From Dama dama (lineage: Eukaryota > Chordata > Mammalia > Artiodactyla > Cervidae), in the NCBI RefSeq assembly GCF_033118175.1, contig NC_083691.1, positions 20,991,001-21,055,000 of the forward strand: a stretch of 64,000 bases of DNA, in the 5' to 3' direction. Every line of letters starts with the position of its first letter. Position 1 is the first letter of the stretch. Positions 1-12,394 of this stretch are shown one piece after another. The notes beneath the pieces were generated by a model. The model was not told the DNA's origin. It did no database searches and saw only the letters and a program-made list of their open reading frames with translations. The position numbers and the translations under genes are program-made.

Positions 1-540
1 TGTGAAGATTGCTGCATTCCAGAGCCTGGGCTTCCTCCACCACAGGGCTCGGCGTGCCCGGGTGAGGATGAAGCATTCATGCAAGTGAGACTGTGCGTTC
101 CAGCGCTTTCTGTGGCTCCTCTCCCTTCCTGTCTGAAGGAGTCTAATTGGATGCAGCTGGACCATCCCAGTGCTCTGTGCTTGCAAGCTTGAGAAAGAGG
201 AGTGGGAAAAGCAGTTCCCACCATGCTCTGAGCCCACAGGCCACCGGAGACCCCTGAGATAAGGGCTCAACATCTCATTCAAGTCGCTGCATGCGTTTTC
301 CCAACTGCCAAGACCCGGCTACACAAAACTGAAGTCACTCTTTAAGAATGTTTGCAGATTAAATTTATCTCTAGCTTGAGACACTGGGAATAAAAATTAA
401 TAAGAAGAACAGTAATAATTTGTAGCATCACTTACCTCCCCAAATAGTTTCCCTGGTGCTATCTGTTGATGGACTACAGTAACTTTGTTCTGAAAACAAG
501 ACGTTTGCAGACCAGGGTACAAAGAAAAGATAGGGAGCGT
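1..540. other. Unassigned single-copy-looking DNA
   Basis: No open frame of note and no repeat that I recognise. Base composition is mixed, with a relatively GC-rich first 250 bases that turn AT-rich after 340. No splice-site pair or coding bias supports an exon. Confidence 0.4.
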
Positions 541-544
541 GATG

Positions 545-690
545 GGAAGAGCATGATTTGGGTTCCAGATCCAGCTCTGTGAATTACCAATTGCGTCACC
601 TCGGGCACATCACTTAAAACTGAAATCTGAATCTCCGTTTCCCCAGGTTACAAATGAGCATACATAAAAGCACATTACCCACTGAAATGA
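545..690 (-). repeat. MIR-like SINE relic
   Basis: The order of words (a block ending in 'ccagctctgtgaattacc', then a 'cctcgggcacatcactt' core, then 'tccgtttcccc') follows the antisense of the mammalian MIR element. It is heavily diverged, so only the family-level call is offered. Confidence 0.45.
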
Positions 691-1084
691 AGAATTATAA
701 AAAGTGTGATCAGATAGTAACAAAACTGGGCTTTTTTCATTTCTTTCTTTCTTTTTTTTTTTTTGGAAAGAGCAGAAGGTATATATCTACATGAATGTAT
801 TTCCTTCTAAGAGTTTGTGGAGAGCTTATTCTTATGGTATAGTAATCCTCAGAACACTTTTGACTCCCAAACTGGAAGTTGATAGAGTGCTTGCTTACGA
901 AACACTTGGCTTTGTATGACATGATTTTAATCACATCCTTTTATACTTAGTTATTTTTATCTCCATTGATAAGTCACTCCATTTATTTCCTTGCCTTGTC
1001 TCTGAGTGCTTTTTGGCTCTTTATAAAAATCAAATGATTTCTCAAAATTCAAAGATTTGACATCACTGAAGAAATCTCTAAGTT

Positions 1085-1299
1085 TGTTCCTCCACTTATG
1101 GTTTTTTTTTTTCCTTTTTTAAAAATTTATTTATTTTCAATTGGAAGATAATTGCTTTACATTGTTGTGTTGGTTTCTGCCATACATCAACATGAATAAG
1201 CCATACTTATATATACGTTCCCTCCCTCTTGAACCTACCTCCCACCTTCCACCCCATCACACCCACTAGGTTGTCACAGAGTATCGTGTTCCCCCACTT
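1085..1299 (-). mobile_element. L1 3'-end fragment (bovine-type), minus strand, with TSD
   Basis: A T-rich run at 1100-1127 leads into the antisense of the bovine-type L1 3' UTR (on the minus strand: a 'gatgtatggcagaaaccaac' block, then 'aagcaattatc', then an A-rich tail). The 13-base words at 1085-1097 (tgttcctccactt) and 1287-1299 (tgttcccccactt) differ at one position and look like the target-site duplication. That makes the insert 1098-1286, an extreme 5' truncation of about 190 bp. No coding capacity remains. Confidence 0.75.
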
Positions 1300-2035
1300 C
1301 TTAAATCAATCCTTTGCATATTGTGAGCAACCATGCACAGGGTCTACCTTTCCCTGCTGGCTGCTTTGCAAGAGAAAACTTAGATTGATTGGATGCTTAC
1401 TATATGCCATGCTCTCTCTATATTAGGTGTATCTCATGCACATCTGACTTTCTCTTCATAATAGTATTGCAAGATAGATAATGTTATCTCTAAAGATAAA
1501 GACTCTGAAACATGGCTATTTTAACTTGTTTTAGTCTCTCTGTTTTGCTAACTCTAATATATGTGTCAGTTCTGAGTCAAACATCTTTGAAACACAGGAA
1601 AGCTAAATTAGACCTTAGCTCTCTTGGAAACCAGAGTCTGGGTCCTTTTACCTCCACACCAGGTTTCTTCTTTATCCATGAAGACATGCACACCAAATAA
1701 CCAGCCTCATCATTTTATAGTCATACCTTCTCCCCTTATTTGTTCATTCAACCATATTTGTTGAGCACCTTTTGCTATTATGGTCCTGAAGGGGACCTAC
1801 AAGACATCCAAGTGTGTATGAGACACTCAGACTTTTCTGACTCTGTACGTTCAAAGTATTCCATTTCCCCAGTGACTCAAAGTACCTCAATAGAATCATG
1901 TTTAATAATTATTAGAAATGAATACGATACAAAATTAATCCTTTACATACCCTACCGCAAATCAATAATGCTTTGTCCTCAGGACAATCATAAGGATAGT
2001 TTAGCCAGATTCAGGTAGGATAAAAAGAAAGTTTA
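1300..2035. other. Unassigned AT-rich DNA
   Basis: No gene or clear repeat recognised. Short open frames here lack family motifs and codon bias. A MIR/L2-type relic is possible around 1390-1500 ('ggatgcttactatatgccat'). Confidence 0.3.
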
Positions 2036-2545
2036 CATATACACAATGGAATATTACTCAGCTATTAAAAAGAACACATTTGAATCAGTTCTAATGAGGT
2101 GGTGAAACTGGAGTCTATTATACAGAGCGAAGTAAGTCAGAAAGAAAAACACCAATACAGTATATTAACATATATATATATAATTTAGAAAGATGGTAAT
2201 GATGACCCTATATGCGAGACAGTAAAAGAGACACAGATATAAAGAACAGCTTTTGGACTCTGGGAGAAGGTGAGGGTAGGATGATTTGAGAGAATAGCAT
2301 TGAAACATGTATGTTACCATATATGAAATAGATCACCAGTCCAAGTTCGATGCATGAAACAGGGCACTCAAAGCCAGTGCACTGGGACAACCCAGAGAAA
2401 TTGGACGCAGCGGGAGGAGGGATGGGGGTTCAGGGTGGGGGGACACATGGACACCCTGGCTGATTCATGTCAATGTATGGCAAAACCACCACAATATTGT
2501 AATTAACCTCCAATTAAAATTAATTAAAAACAAACAAAAAACCAT
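2036..2545 (+). mobile_element. L1 3' end (bovine-type), plus strand
   Basis: The segment begins in the last codons of L1 ORF2 ('acacaatggaatattactca' block) and runs through the whole 3' UTR to the 'aacctccaattaaaatt' tail and an A-rich end. It contains the G-rich tract characteristic of L1 3' UTRs (2412-2442) and then the 'tgtcaatgtatggcaaaacc' word. ORF2 here is broken. I could not find a clean target-site duplication. Confidence 0.8.
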
Positions 2546-3399
2546 TTATTCTAAAATAATTAAACCTTAAAATACATAAATAAAATAAAGATGCATCTAA
2601 AAAAAGGAGAGGTTTAGAATAGAAATCTATATATACACACATAAATAAATATACATAATAAATATATGTTGAGTTATATTTGCTCTTTGACTTTCATTAT
2701 ACTATTGGAGATACAATTCTGTGAATCAAAAATAATATAATTTATCTCCCACATTGAGCCAGGTTATAACAACAGGACTAGCTTTAGCGTCCCACTTGAA
2801 AAAATAAGTCTAATAAAATATACGAGGTTTTCAAGGCACTGAACATAAGGCTACTAAAGACAATGATCAATGCCAGACAGAAAACAACTGAGGTATGCCC
2901 TACAATTGTTCCAGTTTACCACCTTGAGACTGTTTACCGACTATGCTGCAAGAAGAGGGAACCTAGGCAGAACGTGGTGAACTTCTTAGGTAAAGAAACA
3001 AAGATGAGATTTCAGGGAAACCAGGGAAGCCAGCATTTGCAGGAAGAGTATTAAAGAGGTAAACATGCAGAGAAATACAAAGAAGCTTCCTTAGGTTTTC
3101 ACCAGGATACTGATCCAGACAAGCATGTGAACAAATTACCCGACTGGAAAAAAGACCATCCAAAAGGAACAGGGCTCAGCTCTCACACATGGCTGGAAAT
3201 AGGACCTGTTTCCACCAGCCAGAATGGAAAAACTCAGTGTACCCTCTGCTTTGGCTAGAATATTCAGGTGTTTTGGCTCAGTAATGGAGGAGAAACCCTA
3301 AATTTCTCTGATCTGCCTAATGAATAATTAAACATAAGACTCTGAAGGATCAAACTTCTTCCAAGTAACTGTATTACAGAATCTGTGGTGGTGGTGATG

Positions 3400-3597
3400 G
3401 TGGTTTAGTTGCATCTGACTCTTGCAATCCCATGGACTGAAGTCTGGCCAGCTCCTCTGTCCATGGGATTTCCCAGGCAAGAATACTGGAGTGGGTTGCC
3501 ATTTCCTTCTCAAAGTGATCTCCCCCACCCAGGGATTGAACTTGCATCTCCTGCATTGCAAGCAGATTCTTTACCAACTGAGCCACCAGGGAAGCCT
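3400..3597 (-). mobile_element. Bov-tA SINE
   Basis: Antisense copy. It reads from the BovA tail ('gcatctgactcttgcaatcc') through 'ggcaagaatactggagtggg' to the tRNA-Glu-derived head ending 'gagccaccagggaagcc'. A (ggt)n-type purine stretch precedes the tail. Short open frames on both strands here are translations of the SINE and are not genes. Confidence 0.9.
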
Positions 3598-4362
3598 TAA
3601 AGATCAAGAATATTTATGTTTTATACATATATATATTCAACAAGATATTAGCTATGTTGTCTTGTATCCAATCAAAGGTTTTGACCCAGAACTGACATAT
3701 ATGTTAGAATCAGCAAACAGAGAGATTAAAATAGTTATTATAAATGCATTTTAAATATTCATAAAGTTAAGTAGAGACATGAAAGAATTTTTTTAAGGCT
3801 GAATTGAATTCCTAGAAAGAAAAATTGCAACACTGGATAGGATTAATGTCCTATTAGACTTTTCAGAAGAAAAGATAATGAACCTAAAGACATAAATAGA
3901 AACAACTGAAGCAAACCACTGACAGAATAAGAATTTTAAAATGAAAAAGAAGCATAACATTAGTGAACTGTAGAAAACTTTAAACATCTCTGTATATACT
4001 TTGTAGTCCTTGAATTAGAGAAGAAAAAAAGGGCACAAAAAATTTTTTTGAAAAAAATAGCCAAAAATTTTTTTAATTTAATGAAGCTCTAAACTACCAA
4101 TCTAAGAGTTATAAAGAAAATTACACCATGGCACAATAATCAAATTGCTCAAAACCAGCAATAAAGAGAAGTTCTTAAAAAACAGTCATAAGAAAGAAGA
4201 TACATTTTATACAAAAGAGCAAGATAAGGATGACAGGAATATCTCATCAAAAACAATGCAAGCAAAAAAAAAAAAAAACAATGCAAGCAAGCAGACAGGG
4301 CAAGAACATCTTTAAAGTACTGATAGAAACAAAATGCAAACCTTGAATTCTATTAGCTTTTT

Positions 4363-4566
4363 TAGTGTTGGTCGCTCAGTTGTGTCTAATTCTTTGCAAC
4401 CCCATGAACTGTAGCCCACGAGGCTCCTCTGTCCATGGGATTTCCCAGACAGCAATACCGGAGTGGGTTGCCATTCCCTTCTCCAGAGGATCTTCCCAAC
4501 CCAGGAGTCAAACCTGCATCTCCTATGTCTCCTGCATTGCAGGCAGATTCTTTACCATCTGAGCCA
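4363..4566 (-). mobile_element. Bov-tA SINE inserted in the ancient L1
   Basis: Complete antisense copy: the BovA part starts 'gtcgctcagttgtgtctaat' and the tRNA-like head ends in 'ctgagcca'. The L1 reading that stops at 'gaattctat' just upstream resumes at 'acccagcaaaaat' directly after the SINE. This fixes the insertion point within the L1. Confidence 0.9.
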
Positions 4567-7023
4567 TACCCAGCAAAAATATCTTCAAAGACCAAAAGAG
4601 AAATTAAGACATTTTTGGAAAAACAAAAGCTGAAAGCCTCAACACCAACAGATAAGCTCTCTGAAAATGTTAAAGGAAGTCTTTCAGGAAAAAAAATGTC
4701 AAATGGAAATACAACTCTGGGCAAAGGAATAAAAAGCAATAAAAATGGAACTACAAAAGAAGTAGATTTTTTTTTAATTATGCAAACCATTTCCCATGAT
4801 AACTGATTGTAAATAAAAATAACAACATGTATAAGTAAAACATATGACAGCAATAAAATGAAGTCTGTGAGAGGAATGTAAACATATCATATTGAAGTTC
4901 TTACACCATATGCAAAGCGGCATATCACTTATATGTAGACTGTGAGAAGTTAAAGATGTGCTTTGTAAATCCTATAAAACCACTAAATAAGAAAACAAAA
5001 AACTATAGCTGGGAAAAACCAAAAGAGAAGACAAAATGAAATTATGAAAAAATGTACAATTAACCCAAAGTAAAGACAAAAAAGAAGAAAATGGGAACAA
5101 TAACAGTTGGAATTCTTCTTCTAAATTTTAAATAACAAGATGATAGACTTACACCACATAAACACCTTAAATTTAAATAGTCTAGAAACTTCAATTAAAA
5201 GATAGAAGTTGTGATAATTTACGAAAAAGAACTGTCCAATTATATGCTGACTACAGAAACACGTTTTAAATATAAAGATACAAATAGGTTGATTGTAAAA
5301 GGATATAAGAAGATACAACATACTAATGCTACTCAAAATAAAATTACATTGACTATATTAATATCAAAAATATATATTTAAAGGAAAGATTATTACTTTG
5401 AATAAAGAAAATAATTTCATAATGATAATGATAGAATACATGAAAGTCTTATACATTGAAAACTATATACTTTGTATAGAAAAATTAAAGGTGGTCTAAA
5501 AATCAGAGAGATATACTCTGTTCCTGGATCAGAAAACTCAACATTGTTAAGATGTAAATTATAATCAAATTAGCCTATAAGTTCAGTGAAATACCAATAA
5601 AAATTTCAACAGGCATTTCAGTAGTAATCAACTCATTGATTCTAAAATCCATGTGAAATCATACAGGACCTAAAACAGCCAAAATAAATTTAAAAAAGAA
5701 TAACAAACTTGGTAGACTCTCACACCCTGATTTTGAGGTATTGTAAATCTGCAGTGTGGTATTATTGTAAGAAATTAGATTAGTAGTCGAGAATAGAGTC
5801 CAGAAACCAACCCATATGCATTTGGATAACGGATTTTCAACAAAGATGCAGAAGCAATTCAGTGGAAAAGGGTTAGCATTTTCAATAAATGATGTTGCAA
5901 CAATTTGATATCCATATGCAAAAAATAAACTTAAATCCATGTCTTACATCATATACAAAAATAACTCAAAATATCAATAGATGATCAATTTACATGTACA
6001 AACTAAAACCATGAAACTTCTTGTAGAATACTTTTGTGAGTTTGAGTTAGGCAAAGATAGCACACTAAAAACAGTTGGACTTCACCCAAATTAAAAATTC
6101 TGCTCTTTGAAAGACATAAAAGAATGAAAATAAAAACCCAAGAAAAGGGAAAAATATTTACCAAGCATGTATCTGAAAAAAGACTTGCATCCAGAATACA
6201 TAACACATCTTCAAAACTCAGTAACAAGAAAACAAAACTCAAAAAACAACAACAAAATAAAAACAAAACTGTCTGAAAATGCATATCACTAATGAAGTTG
6301 CAAGCACATGGAAAATAAGAACATGAAAATAATATCTCTATGACTAATCAATAGAGAAATGCAAATTAAAACCACAGTGAGACACCACTGCATACCTACT
6401 AGAATTGCTAAAATTAAAAAGAATGACCATTTCAAGTGCTGGTGAAGATGTGGAACTCGAAATCACTGCTGATGTGATACAAAATGGTGCAACCACTCTA
6501 GGAGCTAGGTTCTTAAAAAGTTGAACAGGGATCTACCAGATGACCCATTCTACCCCTAATTTATCTAGTCAAGAGAAAATAAAACATGTGCCCATAAAGA
6601 GATTTGTTCAAACATGCTCACAGTGGTTTTAATTATAATAGACCAGACCTGGAAATAACCCAAAGGCCAATAGCAGGTGAATGAATAAACAAACCACAGT
6701 ATACCCAAACAATGGAATAAGAAGGACCACGATATTGCTGTACTATGAATGAATCTGAAAGTAATTATGCTGAGTGAAAGAAGGCCAACTACAGAGAACA
6801 TACTGTATGATTGCATTTAGATAAAATCCTAGGAAATGTGAATTCATATACAGTGAGAGGAAGCACACTGGTGTGGGTTGGGGGAGGGGACAAAGCATCA
6901 GGAAGCAGAGGTTACAAAGGGGCAGAGGGAATTTCAAGGTGATAGGTATTTTCATTGATTGTGGTGATCATTTCACAAGTTATATATGTGTATATATATA
7001 CATATGACAACAAATTCCCTGTT

Positions 7024-7242
7024 TTAACTGTGTGTGCTTAGTCACTTAGTCCTGTCCGGCTCTTTGGGATCCCATGGACTGTAGCCCCCTAGGCTCCTCT
7101 CTGTCCATGGGGATTCTCCCCACCCCCCCAAGAATATTGGAGTGGGTTGCCATGCCCTCCTCCCAACCCAGGGATCACATCCCGGTCTCATGCATTGCAG
7201 GCGATTTACTGTCTCAGCCACCAGGGAAGCCCTTAACTATGT
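7024..7242 (-). mobile_element. Bov-tA SINE with target-site duplication
   Basis: Antisense SINE body at 7034-7232 is flanked by ttaactgtgt (7024-7033) and ttaactatgt (7233-7242), nine of ten bases equal, as expected for a LINE-mobilised insertion. It sits in the 3' tail of the ancient L1. The tRNA-like promoter region is diverged ('gcgatttactgtctcagcca'). Confidence 0.88.
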
Positions 7243-7270
7243 TTAATTCTTTTATAAATAAAAACAATGA

Positions 7271-8990
7271 GTATGGTTTCTAAGAACAATTCTACTTTAA
7301 AAAATGAAATCACCTTTGAAAAATCACGTTTCTAGCAGACTCGAAAAAAACAATTTTCTGATGAAATATTGATTAAATTGTCCAAAATAAGCCACAGGAT
7401 ATGAATGTTAAACAGTTGTGCTAGTTCTGGTTGGCATAACGGCTAGACAGCCCGAAGGAAAAACAGCTTCACTGAACAGAACTCGGCAGGGCAAGAAGCC
7501 TCTGCAGAGCTAACAGGGTCCTTCAGAACTGTCTTACAGTGGGAGGAAATGGCAGCTCTTTCTAGTGGCTTGATGTGTATTCCTGGGCCCTGTTGGCTTC
7601 CAGAAAGCGCGGGAGGAACTCGCCTGAAGGAAGACAGGGAGGGCGGGAAGCTGCAAAAACAGAAAGGCTCCCATAAACCCAACCGGAAAGTCAACAGAGA
7701 GAAAAGCAGATGGAAAAGTTACGCAATTCTGTGGTCCCTGTAGAATGTGCAGAAGGGCTTCGAGGTGTGACAGACAGTGAGATGGGACATTTAGTTCGTG
7801 AAAGGCTGGGAGGCCTGGAATCCTCACCAGATCAACCCCAGCCCATGGCAGAAGAAAAACCCAGTCCTGGTACTAATTCCTCTTCTATGTCCTTGCACAG
7901 CCCTCCAAACAGGACAGGCAGCAACAGCCTTGTGGAGCAGTGACCCGAGGCTGACCCCAGGACACTGGGTCCTTGTCTTCATCTTTCGTGACTCCTCAAT
8001 TCTGCTTCCTGACTCTCCTTCCATTTTGCTGTTTCCTTCTCTCTCTCTTCCCTTGAATCTCCTCCTTCCTTTTAATCTGCTTTAAATAATATCTGAACAA
8101 AGCAGGAAATATATCAATGAAGTATGTGAAAAACACTTTTTCAGCAAATATGTACTAAAGAGCATCAATGTCCCAGAAACTGTGGTAGGCACCGGAGTGA
8201 GCCAAGGAAGAATGAGCAACTCAGTGTGAAACCAAAGCGGTCAATGGGAAATGATGCTTCGCAAATGATCCACAAGTGTGCAGAGCACAGGTAATCAATG
8301 ACAGAGGGAGCCTGGTGAAAGGACTGCCAGCCTTGCCCCGCAGAGGTCAGAGCAGAAGAAGTGATTAAGCATATGAAGAGGTGTTTGTCAGTCCAACAAG
8401 TATGGGGGTGGCCAGAAAAATGTGGGCATTCCATGCAGCAACCCAAGTGAAAAAAGCAAATAGTGCTAAAGGGAAATTTCTACGATTGCCAAGCAGAAAT
8501 CCAGTAGGGTTAGAATGAGGATGAATTTATAGCTAAAGCGGATGCCAGTTAAATATTTCCTAGAGCTAGGCTTGTGCAAGCTGCTAGCTCAGGGTCATTA
8601 ATTTTTTTTTCTCCAGAAAATAGGGAGTTTGACTAAATTATCACTAACTGTGGCTTTAATTTTGTGACCCCATGACACTCCCATGTGTTTGCATTAGAGT
8701 CTCTGGTCTCTCCTTGCACATGTGTGCACCTATCAGTCTGACATATCCACTGTACCTTCCAGAGTGCAGAAGATGAACAGTCTCTCACATAAATGAAATT
8801 CACAAGCAAATCTCTCCTTTGAAGTCAGAGCAGGTTTTGGTTCAAAGTCTGGTCTTTAGATGTAGTCACAGACAAAGCAGGGTAATCTAAAAGTTAATAT
8901 TTTCAACAAGCAGTGCAAAGGAAGTAATAGAATTGACATCTGCACAAGTTTGCCAGCACTTATAAATATATGCTACTCACAAAGCAATGG
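7271..8990. other. Unassigned DNA with a long but unrecognised open frame
   Basis: 1.7 kb without a recognised repeat. Plus-strand frames at 7549-8085 overlap one another, and none has a recognisable domain. The longest ATG frame, 7710-7943 (77 codons), has no purine at -3. The pyrimidine-rich tract at 8010-8080 looks like simple-sequence decay. I see no splice context that would make this an exon. Confidence 0.35.
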
Positions 8991-8991
8991 T

Positions 8992-9345
8992 CATATCAGT
9001 TCAGTCGCTCGGTTATGACCAACTCTTAATGACCCCATGGACTGCAGCACACCAGGCTTCCCTGTCCATCACAAACTCCCGGAGCTTGCTCAAACGCATG
9101 TCCGTCAAGTTGATGATGCCATCCATGCATCTCATCCTCTGTCATTCCCTTCTTCTCCTGCCTTCAATCTTTCCCAGAATCAAGGTCTTTTCCAATGAGT
9201 CAGTTCTTCCCATCAGGTGGCCAGAGTATTGGAGTTTCAGCTTCAGCATCAGTCCTTCCAAAGAATATTCAGGACTGATTTCCTTTAGGATGGACTGGTT
9301 GGATCTCCTTGCAGTCCAAGGGACTCTCAAGAGTTTTTATAGCAT
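8992..9345 (-). mobile_element. BovB LINE 3' fragment
   Basis: Antisense BovB 3' end. It begins 'tcagttcagtcgctcggtta' (the ACTGA-type BovB terminus read backwards) and runs to the 'ccttgcagtccaagggactc' block, which on the minus strand encodes the conserved VPWTARRSNQS stretch near the BovB C-terminus. The minus-strand frame stays open for about 60 codons but there is no RT core. It is 5'-truncated at about 9338. Confidence 0.88.
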
Positions 9346-9689
9346 AGATGACTACTCACTCTGTATCCTCCATCACCCTTGTTCTCAGGAAATTATAGAA
9401 GATTCAGCAGAAGACCCACAAAGGACTGTACGCTGGACAAGAACATTCTGTCTGCTTTGTTCCTACCTCTGCTGACCCATCGTGTGATCCCGCACTTCTT
9501 GTCTGCCCTGATGAAATGTAGAATTGTACATAGGAGTTCCAAACTCTCATACTACAAAGAGAAGTCTTCTTAGGAGGCCTAAGAAATGAATTCCAGATCG
9601 AGTCATGAGGCAAACTGCAGCCCCTTAGTCTAGCTTCTTCTAGGAATCAATGTGAAGGAGATTAAAAAAAAAAAAAAAGGCATGGATCA

Positions 9690-9900
9690 TGCAACCAGGT
9701 CAGACCCAGCTTGTATTCCAGTTCTGCCCTTTCCTGGTTGAACAATGCTTGGCAGGATGGTGGCTTTCTCTGCATTTCCTTGTCAAGTGGGAGTAATAAC
9801 ATCTAGTGCAAAGGATTGCTGAAAGGATTGGAGTTAATGCCTGTGAAGGGCTTGGCGTGGTGCCTGGGAGGTTTTAAGCGCTCACCAAGTGAGTCTAAGA
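9690..9900 (-). repeat. MIR-like relic preceded by an A run
   Basis: The word order ('attccagttctgcccttt', then 'tggttgaacaatgcttgg', then 'ggattgctgaaaggattgg') fits antisense MIR with heavy divergence. A 15-17 base A run at about 9662-9678 precedes it. Confidence 0.4.
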
Positions 9901-12170
9901 TAATATATCCACTGCAGGAGGCCTCGTCTGTGTCTTTCTGGTGACATATAATAAAAGCTGGGGTTATAAAGTTAATATAAGTGGAAAATGAAATATAGTC
10001 CAGCTGCCCTTGAAAATCACTTAAAAAGGTGCCATGGCAGAAACCAACATATTCTTAACTCCAACACAGCCCAGTAGTTTTCTTTTCCAACCCAGCAATG
10101 TTACAGATCACCTTTTTTGGTTGCCCATAAGACAAAGTAATTGGTTTGTGTTTAGAGACAGCTTTCCACTCAGGTTGTAGAATCATGCAGTTAAGGCAGC
10201 TGGCAGAAGAAATAGCGGGATGCTCTGTTTCCTCATCTGCCTAAAAAAATAACAACACATTAGGTGTCTGTTCTCCTTTCAGCCTCATCATGAGGGTCAA
10301 AATAAGAAAATGCAGGGGAAAAAAACTATATTTGGCTCTAAGATACTTACAAGTTAAAAATATTGAATAGATCTGACTTCGTGCAGTTGACAGCAAAGCA
10401 TCCGGAAATTCCTGATCACAATAAAGAAGGCTGAAATAAAGAAGATTTAAAATGTAAAGAGTGATACCAGTCACCTCTAGTTGCAGCCCAAACTTAGTTC
10501 TGTAAAGAAAAGGTCAAGGGGAGTTAGAGATGCCCAGCCTGATCATAGACAGCAAGTGTGATTTTACCAAAAGAAACTGAACTGTTTGTATTATTCCCTT
10601 CTGTACAGGCATAACAGAGAAGGATCTTCCTGGAGGTCAGACTCAGAGAGACTCCAAGAACAAGGTGAAGTTAGTGTAACACAAATTCTCCTTAGCTGAC
10701 GGGAATCTGAAAAAGCTGTTCCCATCTCTTGAAGTTTCCCTTTTCCATCAGGTCTAATATGCATATTTTAAAGCATTTATCAATTCTAAAATCAGATGTA
10801 CCTGAAGTAAGAAGGTCTTAGAATTACTGGCAGTAATACACTGTAGTTGTCACTGACTGCATTCATGAACTTGGACTTGGCTTTTCATATCGTTTTCATT
10901 TCTGTGTCTAAAACACTATAAAACAGCTCTTGCAATGAGTGTAAAATACAAATTTTAAGTGGTATGGAAGCGATGGATCACCACGTGATGACAGCATTCT
11001 TGTCTTCTTCCTCCTCCTCCTCCTCCTGCTCCTTGGTGGTTCTTGGTGGAAGTCAGAGGAAATACAGTGATTCTACAGAAGAGACGTTGCTGAATTACAC
11101 TCAATATTAGGATTCTTCGATTTCCTCCTTATCCTGGTTCTACACTCATGAAATCACTTCTAATTATAAATTAGCTTCCCAAGTATCTGTCACTAAAAAG
11201 ACTAGACACATGTTAGACACGAGCATCCCAGGAAAGATACTCCTTCTTGTACATCAGTAACAAAGTCTGGTTTTTCACTTCCATTGCCTGAAGCTTTGAC
11301 AGGCAGGTTGAGAACCCCTGAGTCTGAGCATTTTGGCCAAACACAGACATTCAACTGGAAAATCTTCGGGGAAGATGCCAAACCATGGTGATCTCATCAC
11401 ATTTCTGTCCCCCTTCAAGGCTCTGCCTGGGCAGCCGGCCGGACTCCTACAGGACATCACTGTCCTCTCTCCCTGCACAACTCGGTCCTAACACTTAGCG
11501 CAGCCTCTTGCATTAAATCTCCCTCATGTGTCAGTCCTGCCATTTGCCTTCACGTTGGATCTTGCTGTCCCCTTGCCCTGCTCTCTGTGGCGGGAGAGCT
11601 GATCTCATTCAGGCTGCATTTCCCAGGTCCTAGTGCAGATGCTTCAGCTTGGATTCTCTCAATGTGCGGGAAGGACAAGCAATGAGAAAGGGAGAGAAAG
11701 GGCAAAGCCAGAACTTCCCTTCTGCCCCTTTACCTGGAAGGGGCCGGCAGCTGCTGGCTCTCTCTGCTCTGTCTACAGCTCCCCAGGGAAGCTTGTGGTT
11801 TCAGCTTGCTCCAGGGGACCCCAGCCCCTTGGCTCTGGTCACTCCACCTCCTTCCTTTGTCCTTCCTGCTGAGCGGTGGGAGCTTTTCACTGCTGTCCCC
11901 AATTTCTCTATTGCCCTCCACTCCCTGCCTTCCAATCCTGCATAAGCCATTTCCTGTAACAGCCGGCCTGGTTTGTTTCTCTGGTTGCATCATGACTACC
12001 TCCAGTTCTGTATCCTCAGTGTGATTATGAGCTGTTGGAAGTCAAGAACCCCACCCCATGTCTCTGTACACTTAGATTTGAGTGGGTACGTGATAAATTG
12101 TTGTCCAGTTGAAACTATGTCACATGAGGTTTAAGCTGACAAATCTGACAGACATAAGATGTCATTTTTT
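9901..12170. other. Unassigned DNA
   Basis: 2.3 kb without a recognised mobile element. It contains a (tcc)n microsatellite at about 11004-11030. Overlapping open frames at 11630-12024 sit in a locally GC-rich stretch on both strands, which is the pattern of GC-rich noncoding DNA and not of a gene. No known protein motif was seen. Confidence 0.35.
11004..11031. repeat. (TCC)n microsatellite
   Basis: About seven tcc units with one interrupting 'tgc' near the end. Length polymorphism would be expected. Confidence 0.85.
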
Positions 12171-12261
12171 CCCTTTTTGGCTGCACCGCACAGCTTGAAT
12201 TGAACCTGGGCCATGGCAGTGAAAGCCCAAAATCCTAACCACTAGGCCACGAGGGAACTCT
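12168..12261 (-). mobile_element. CHR-type SINE, short or internally deleted
   Basis: Antisense copy: T-rich 3' end, 'ttggctgcaccgcacagctt', then a jump to 'gaattgaacctgggccatgg' and the tRNA-like end 'ccactaggccacgagggaac'. The middle block expected between the two words is absent. The family is tRNA-Glu-derived and cetartiodactyl-specific. Confidence 0.7.
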
Positions 12262-12394
12262 TGCTGTTCATTTTAAATGGAGACATTTGTTGCTATAGTT
12301 AAAATATGACTTCATTTAAGAAAATCACATGTACACATTCATGCCCTTTCTGGGAGCATGGGTACCTGTAAAATAATTTCCTTTGAAATAATCA

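Larger units (their letters stand above)
2700..7270 (+). mobile_element. Ancient L1 (L1M-type), near full length but internally deleted, carrying three SINEs
   Basis: Pieces occur in L1 order on the plus strand. 3230-3390 is probably 5' UTR. 3610-4850 is an ORF1-like region that resumes after a SINE with 'cccagcaaaaatatcttc'. An inter-ORF spacer follows, and about 5100-5400 resembles the start of the ORF2 endonuclease. The sequence then jumps to the post-RT part of ORF2 (about 5450-6250), the ORF2 C-terminus (6360-6840) and a degenerate 3' UTR. Roughly 2 kb covering the core reverse transcriptase appears to be missing at about 5400-5450. All frames carry many stops. SINEs at 3400, 4363 and 7034 are later insertions. 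The boundary upstream of 3230 is uncertain. The subfamily was not determined. Confidence 0.6.

Noticed and set aside
3328..3607. Frames containing a histidine or proline run
   Set aside because: They arise from the (ggt)n-type tract next to a Bov-tA SINE and the SINE itself.
7710..7943. 77-codon ATG frame in a SINE-free stretch
   Set aside because: Weak start context (no purine at -3), competing frames in other phases over the same bases, no known motif.
8973..9359. ctactcac on both sides of the BovB fragment at 8992 as a target-site duplication
   Set aside because: About a dozen unexplained bases separate each word from the element ends, so the match may be chance.
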